From JAQGMJ01 sp036271855 (lineage in GTDB: Bacteria > Pseudomonadota > Gammaproteobacteria > Burkholderiales > JAEUOS01), in contig DATAZV010000229.1 in assembly GCA_036271855.1 (NCBI GenBank), positions 1 to 9,240 of the forward strand: a DNA stretch of 9,240 nt. The letters run 5' to 3'. Made by a program: the position numbers and the translations under genes. The notes under the pieces were generated by a model. That model worked only from the letters and a program-made list of their open reading frames with translations, was not told where the DNA came from and did not search any database. Positions 6,050-9,240 of this stretch are shown one piece after another (within the stretch, counting starts at the first letter, position 1; every line of letters starts with the position of its first letter).

Positions 6050-7418
6050 AACCTGGTCGGGACTCTTTTCCGAGCCGGTTGACGAGTTGGTCAAGCGCTA
6101 CACCGCATCGGTGTCGTTCGACCAGCGCATGTGGGCGGCCGACATCGCCGGTTCGCGCGCGCACGCCAAAATGCTGGCGAAGCAAAAGATCATCGCCGAC
6201 CAGGATCTGGCCGACATCGAGCGCGGCCTGGGCCAGATCGAAGAAGAGATCAAGTCCGGCAAATTCGCCTGGTCGCTGGATGATGAAGACGTGCACCTGA
6301 ACATCGAAAAGCGCCTTACCGCCCTGGTGGGTGACGCCGGCAAACGCCTGCATACCGGGCGCTCGCGCAACGACCAGGTCGCCACCGACATCCGCTTCTA
6401 CCTGCGCGGCGAGATCGACCGCATCGCCCTGCTGGTGCGCGCCCTGCAACTGAGCCTGATCAATGTCGCCGAAAAACACGTCGACACCCTGATGCCGGGC
6501 TTCACCCATTTGCAGGTGGCGCAGCCGGTGACTTTCGGCCATCACCTGCTGGCGTATTTCGAGATGCTCGATCGCGACCACGCGCGCCTGCTCGACGTGC
6601 GTAAGCGTGCCAACCGCCTGCCGCTGGGCGCCGCTGCCCTGGCCGGCACCACCTACCCGATCGACCGCGAGTTCGTGGCGAAAGAGCTGGGCTTCGACGG
6701 CGTCTGCGAAAACTCGCTGGACGCGGTGAGCGACCGCGACTTCGCCATCGAATTCTTGGGTGCGGCCGCGCTGATCATGACCCACATCTCGCGCCTCTCC
6801 GAGGAACTGATCCTTTGGATGAGCCCGCGCTTCGCCTTCGTGCGCGTGGCCGACCGCTTTTGCACCGGCTCTTCGATCATGCCGCAAAAAAAGAACCCCG
6901 ACGTGCCCGAACTGGCGCGCGGCAAGACCGGGCGCGTGTTCGGTCACCTGATGGGCCTCTTGACCCTGATGAAAGGCCAGCCCCTGGCCTACAATAAGGA
7001 CAACCCGGAAGACAAGGAGCCGCTGTTCGATACCGTCGACACGCTCTCCGACACGCTGACCATCTTCGCCGACATGGTGGCCTCGATCACGGTCAATGCC
7101 GAGAACATGAAACGGGCCGCGCTGGAAGGCTTTTCCACCGCCACCGACCTGGCCGACTACCTGGTGAAAAAGGGCCTGCCCTTTCGCGATGCCCACGAGG
7201 CGGTGGCGCTTGCGGTGCGCCATGCCAGCGGCCTGGGCCTCGATCTGGCGCAAGTGCCGTTGGCCGACCTGCAGGGCTTCTCGCCGCTGATCACCCAAAC
7301 GGTCTACGACGTTTTAACCCTTGACGGCTCGGCCGCCAGCCGTAACCATATCGGTGGCACCGCGCCCGCGCAGGTGCGCGCCGCGCTCAAGCGGGCGCGC
7401 GAGCGGATCAAGGCCTAG
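6024..7418 (+). CDS. argH: argininosuccinate lyase
   Basis: This 464-residue cytoplasmic enzyme catalyses the last step of arginine synthesis, splitting argininosuccinate into arginine and fumarate; it acts as a homotetramer of the fumarase/aspartase superfamily. Seen in the protein: WSLDDEDVHLNIEKRL and the HTGRSRNDQVATD motif near residues 90-125, TLMPGFTHLQVAQPVTFGHH near 155-175, and the superfamily signature GSSIMPQKKNPD near 281-292, which carries the catalytic serine loop. Length is that of the usual family (about 460). The open frame extends upstream to 5739, but the ATG at 6024 gives the expected N-terminus (MAEQQANNKTWSG) and has AAGG eight bases before it. The gene is divergent from the histidine kinase and is followed after 43 bases by the kinase-cNMP gene. 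Confidence 0.97.
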   Translation: MAEQQANNKTWSGLFSEPVDELVKRYTASVSFDQRMWAADIAGSRAHAKMLAKQKIIADQDLADIERGLGQIEEEIKSGKFAWSLDDEDVHLNIEKRLTALVGDAGKRLHTGRSRNDQVATDIRFYLRGEIDRIALLVRALQLSLINVAEKHVDTLMPGFTHLQVAQPVTFGHHLLAYFEMLDRDHARLLDVRKRANRLPLGAAALAGTTYPIDREFVAKELGFDGVCENSLDAVSDRDFAIEFLGAAALIMTHISRLSEELILWMSPRFAFVRVADRFCTGSSIMPQKKNPDVPELARGKTGRVFGHLMGLLTLMKGQPLAYNKDNPEDKEPLFDTVDTLSDTLTIFADMVASITVNAENMKRAALEGFSTATDLADYLVKKGLPFRDAHEAVALAVRHASGLGLDLAQVPLADLQGFSPLITQTVYDVLTLDGSAASRNHIGGTAPAQVRAALKRARERIKA

Positions 7419-7461
7419 CTCAACACCATACAAGCGCGAAGCGCGTTCAGGGAAACCGCAC

Positions 7462-8736
7462 ATGGACAAGATCGGGAAATACCGGGTGATCCGCAAGCTG
7501 GGCGAAGGCGCCACCAGCGTGGTCTACCTTTGCGAAGACCCGTTCAACCAGCGCCAGGTGGCGATCAAGCGCGTCAACCCGGGCGACCTGCAGGACGCCG
7601 AGCGCGGCCACCTGTACAAAAAACTCTTCATCGCCGAAGCCTCGCTGGCGGGCAAGCTGGTACACCCGCACATCGTCACCATCTACGACGCGGTCACCGA
7701 AGAAGACGAGAAGTACATCGTGATGGAGTTCGTCGCCGGCAGCACCCTGGAAAAATACTGCGCCGTTGCCGCGCTGCTGCCGATCAAGACCGTGGTGGAG
7801 GTGATCTTCAAGTGCACCCGCGCCCTCGAATTCGCGCACAAGGCGGGCGTCACCCACCGCGACATCAAGCCGGCCAACATCATGATGGTCGAGGGCGACG
7901 ACCACGACGTCAAGATCACCGACTTCGGCGCGGCGATTTCCACCAACTCCAACGACACCCAGGTGGCGGGCATCGGCTCCCCCGCCTACATGTCGCCGCA
8001 GCAAGTCAAGGAACATCCGCTCGACCACCGCACCGACATCTATTCCCTGGGCGTGGTGATGTACCAGATGTTGGTGGGCCAGTTGCCGTTCCAGGCCAGC
8101 AACAACTTTTCGATGATCTACCAGATCGTCAATACCGAGCCCTCGCCGCCGGCCGCCATGCGCCCGGAGATTCCGCGCAGCGTCGACCACATCGTGCGCC
8201 GCGCGATGGCGAAAGACCTCGACGACCGCTACCAGGAATGGGAGCAGTTTTCCCTCGACCTGGCCGAAGCCTTTCGCAACGAAGGCATGGAAGACGAGCA
8301 GAGCTTCGCCGACAGCGAGAAGTTCAACACCCTGCGCGCCCTGCCCTTTTTCCAGCACTTCAACGATGTCGAGATCTGGGAAGTGTGCCGCTTCTCCAAG
8401 TGGGAGGCGCTGCCGCCGGGCCAGGTCATCATGCGCGAGGGCGAGGACGGCGAATACTTCTGCATCCTCGCCACCGGGCAGGTCAAGGTCACGCGGCGCA
8501 ACAAGCTGCTGAACATCCTCGACGCCGGCGAGTGCGTCGGCGAAATGGCCTACCTGTCGACCGAAAAGCGCCGCGGCGCCGATGTGAGCACCATGGCCGA
8601 CGCCAAGATCATCACCGTGCCCACCGTCGCGCTGCAAGGCGCATCGGACGCCACCCGCCACCAGTTCGACCGCGCCTTCCTGTCGATCCTGGTCGAGCGC
8701 CTGAACATGGCCAACGTGCGCCTGAGTTCTGTCTAG
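7462..8736 (+). CDS. Ser/Thr protein kinase with C-terminal cyclic-nucleotide-binding domain
   Basis: This 424-residue cytoplasmic protein has a Hanks-type kinase domain (about 7-272) followed by a cNMP-binding-like domain (about 289-405). Kinase motifs are complete: glycine loop LGEGATSVVY (13-22), ATP-anchoring K36 in VAIK, helix-C E59, catalytic HRDIKPANI (D134, N139), DFG (D154-G156) and GSPAYMSPQQ after the activation loop, then DIYSLGVVMY. The cNMP domain has the phosphate-cassette pattern G360-E361 and R370, nine residues after the Glu, although the following residues (RGAD) differ from the usual R-A-A. No membrane or PASTA segments are present, unlike many bacterial kinases of this class. 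The ATG at 7462 has AGGGA eight bases upstream. The gap from argH is 43 bases with no clear terminator, so read-through is possible. Whether it binds cAMP, cGMP or nothing is not known. Confidence 0.93.
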   Translation: MDKIGKYRVIRKLGEGATSVVYLCEDPFNQRQVAIKRVNPGDLQDAERGHLYKKLFIAEASLAGKLVHPHIVTIYDAVTEEDEKYIVMEFVAGSTLEKYCAVAALLPIKTVVEVIFKCTRALEFAHKAGVTHRDIKPANIMMVEGDDHDVKITDFGAAISTNSNDTQVAGIGSPAYMSPQQVKEHPLDHRTDIYSLGVVMYQMLVGQLPFQASNNFSMIYQIVNTEPSPPAAMRPEIPRSVDHIVRRAMAKDLDDRYQEWEQFSLDLAEAFRNEGMEDEQSFADSEKFNTLRALPFFQHFNDVEIWEVCRFSKWEALPPGQVIMREGEDGEYFCILATGQVKVTRRNKLLNILDAGECVGEMAYLSTEKRRGADVSTMADAKIITVPTVALQGASDATRHQFDRAFLSILVERLNMANVRLSSV

Positions 8737-8745
8737 CTGCCTTGC

Positions 8746-8757
8746 GGCCGCGCGGCC
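8746..8757. other. 12-bp palindrome between convergent genes
   Basis: GGCCGCGCGGCC is a perfect palindrome filling most of the 21-base gap between the kinase stop and the CcdA-like stop. It could form a 4-bp stem with a GCGC loop in either transcript, but no T-run follows on either strand, so it is at best a weak bidirectional stop. No other terminator fits between the two genes. Confidence 0.3.
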
Positions 8758-9240
8758 CTAAAACCGCGTGGTCAGCTCGACCAGCCATTGCGGCGAAAGG
8801 TCGGTGACCAGGGCTTCGAAGCGGTGGTCCCAGCCGGTCAATATCGACAGGCCGAGCGCCAGCAGCACGCAGCCCAGCAAGCCCTTGCCCCATTTGCCCG
8901 CCTGCAACAGCCTGCCGCGCACGCGCAGCATCGCCTCGCGCGACAGCGCGCCCAGCGCCACCAGCGGCGTACCGGCGCCGAGGCCGAACACCAGCATCAA
9001 TAGCGCGATCGGCGCCAGGTGCGTGCCCTGCGCCGCCAGCGTGCCGGCCGCGCCCAGGGTCGGGCCGACGCAAGGGCTCCACACCACGCCCAGCACCAGC
9101 CCCACCAGGAACTGCCCGAGCCAGCCTTGTGCGCGTATCCGCGCCAGCAAGCCATGCCCGGAGCCGCTCAAGCCCGCGGTGGCGCCGGCAAATTGCGCTT
9201 GCAGGCGCGGCGACAGCAGCACCACGCCAAAACCCAGCAG
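8758..9240 (-). CDS. CcdA/DsbD-type membrane protein, 3' part
   Basis: This is the C-terminal 160 residues of an inner-membrane protein whose frame stays open to the window edge, so its start lies beyond 9240. It resembles the CcdA family, which moves reducing equivalents across the inner membrane to periplasmic thiol-disulfide proteins for cytochrome c maturation or related tasks. Seen here: GLVLGVVWSPCVGPTLGAA, the second-half Pro-Cys motif of the family, and at least three hydrophobic helices (around this motif, then APIALLMLVFGLGAGTPLVAL, then GLLGCVLLALGLSIL). A basic loop (REAMLRVRGRLLQAGKWGKG) separates the last two. The other conserved Cys would lie off the window. It converges on the kinase gene with a 21-base gap. 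The shared motif makes the family call fairly firm; the specific partner cannot be told. Confidence 0.8.
   Translation of the reverse strand: MLGFGVVLLSPRLQAQFAGATAGLSGSGHGLLARIRAQGWLGQFLVGLVLGVVWSPCVGPTLGAAGTLAAQGTHLAPIALLMLVFGLGAGTPLVALGALSREAMLRVRGRLLQAGKWGKGLLGCVLLALGLSILTGWDHRFEALVTDLSPQWLVELTTRF

Noticed and set aside
4928..6082. 384-codon plus-strand open frame opposite the histidine kinase
   Set aside because: The Gln/Arg/His-rich composition is a mirror artefact; the minus strand has full kinase motifs.
6006..7298. 430-codon minus-strand open frame opposite argH
   Set aside because: Shadow of argH, whose signature motifs are on the plus strand.
7434..7446. Short hairpin GCGC-GAA-GCGC between argH and the kinase gene
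   Set aside because: Only a 4-bp stem and no T-run, so not a convincing terminator.
7447..8661. 404-codon minus-strand open frame opposite the Ser/Thr kinase
   Set aside because: Val/Asp/His-rich mirror of the kinase-cNMP gene, without motifs.

Overview
The window is GC-rich (roughly two thirds G+C) and tightly packed. It is most consistent with a betaproteobacterium of the Oxalobacteraceae type (Massilia / Janthinobacterium / Duganella-like). That placement is an inference from base composition, from an AlgZ/AlgR-type two-component pair beside argH, and from general protein character; no database search was possible.

Layout. Positions 1-434 hold no convincing gene: a degenerate decamer repeat, an AT-rich island with a perfect 7-bp inverted repeat, and a short GC hairpin just ahead of the first gene. 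Two plus-strand genes follow. The first (435-1370) is an uncharacterised protein ending in a degenerate receiver-like domain. The second (1431-1946) is a small two-helix membrane protein with a soluble, possibly PH-like, tail. A minus-strand terminator overlaps the 3' end of the second gene.

A compact minus-strand operon then runs from about 5962 down to 1979: AlgZ/LytS-type histidine kinase, LytTR response regulator (4-nt ATGA overlap), His-rich CDF metal-efflux transporter (21-nt gap) and an SMP-30/gluconolactonase-family protein (23-nt overlap). The spacing suggests co-transcription and translational coupling, so the two-component system may control, or at least be co-expressed with, the metal exporter and lactonase-like protein.

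argH (6024-7418) is divergent from the kinase gene, and the two 5' ends lie almost on top of each other. Downstream on the plus strand is a Ser/Thr protein kinase fused to a C-terminal cyclic-nucleotide-binding domain (7462-8736). It converges, with a 21-nt gap, on the 3' part of a CcdA/DsbD-type membrane protein gene that runs off the right edge.

The most notable points are the receiver-like domain with lysine in the phosphoacceptor position, the terminator sharing bases with a lysine-rich coding end, the algZ-algR-like pair followed by metal-efflux and lactonase genes where pseudomonads carry hemC, and the kinase-cNMP fusion. I see no mobile element, CRISPR array, tRNA or rRNA.
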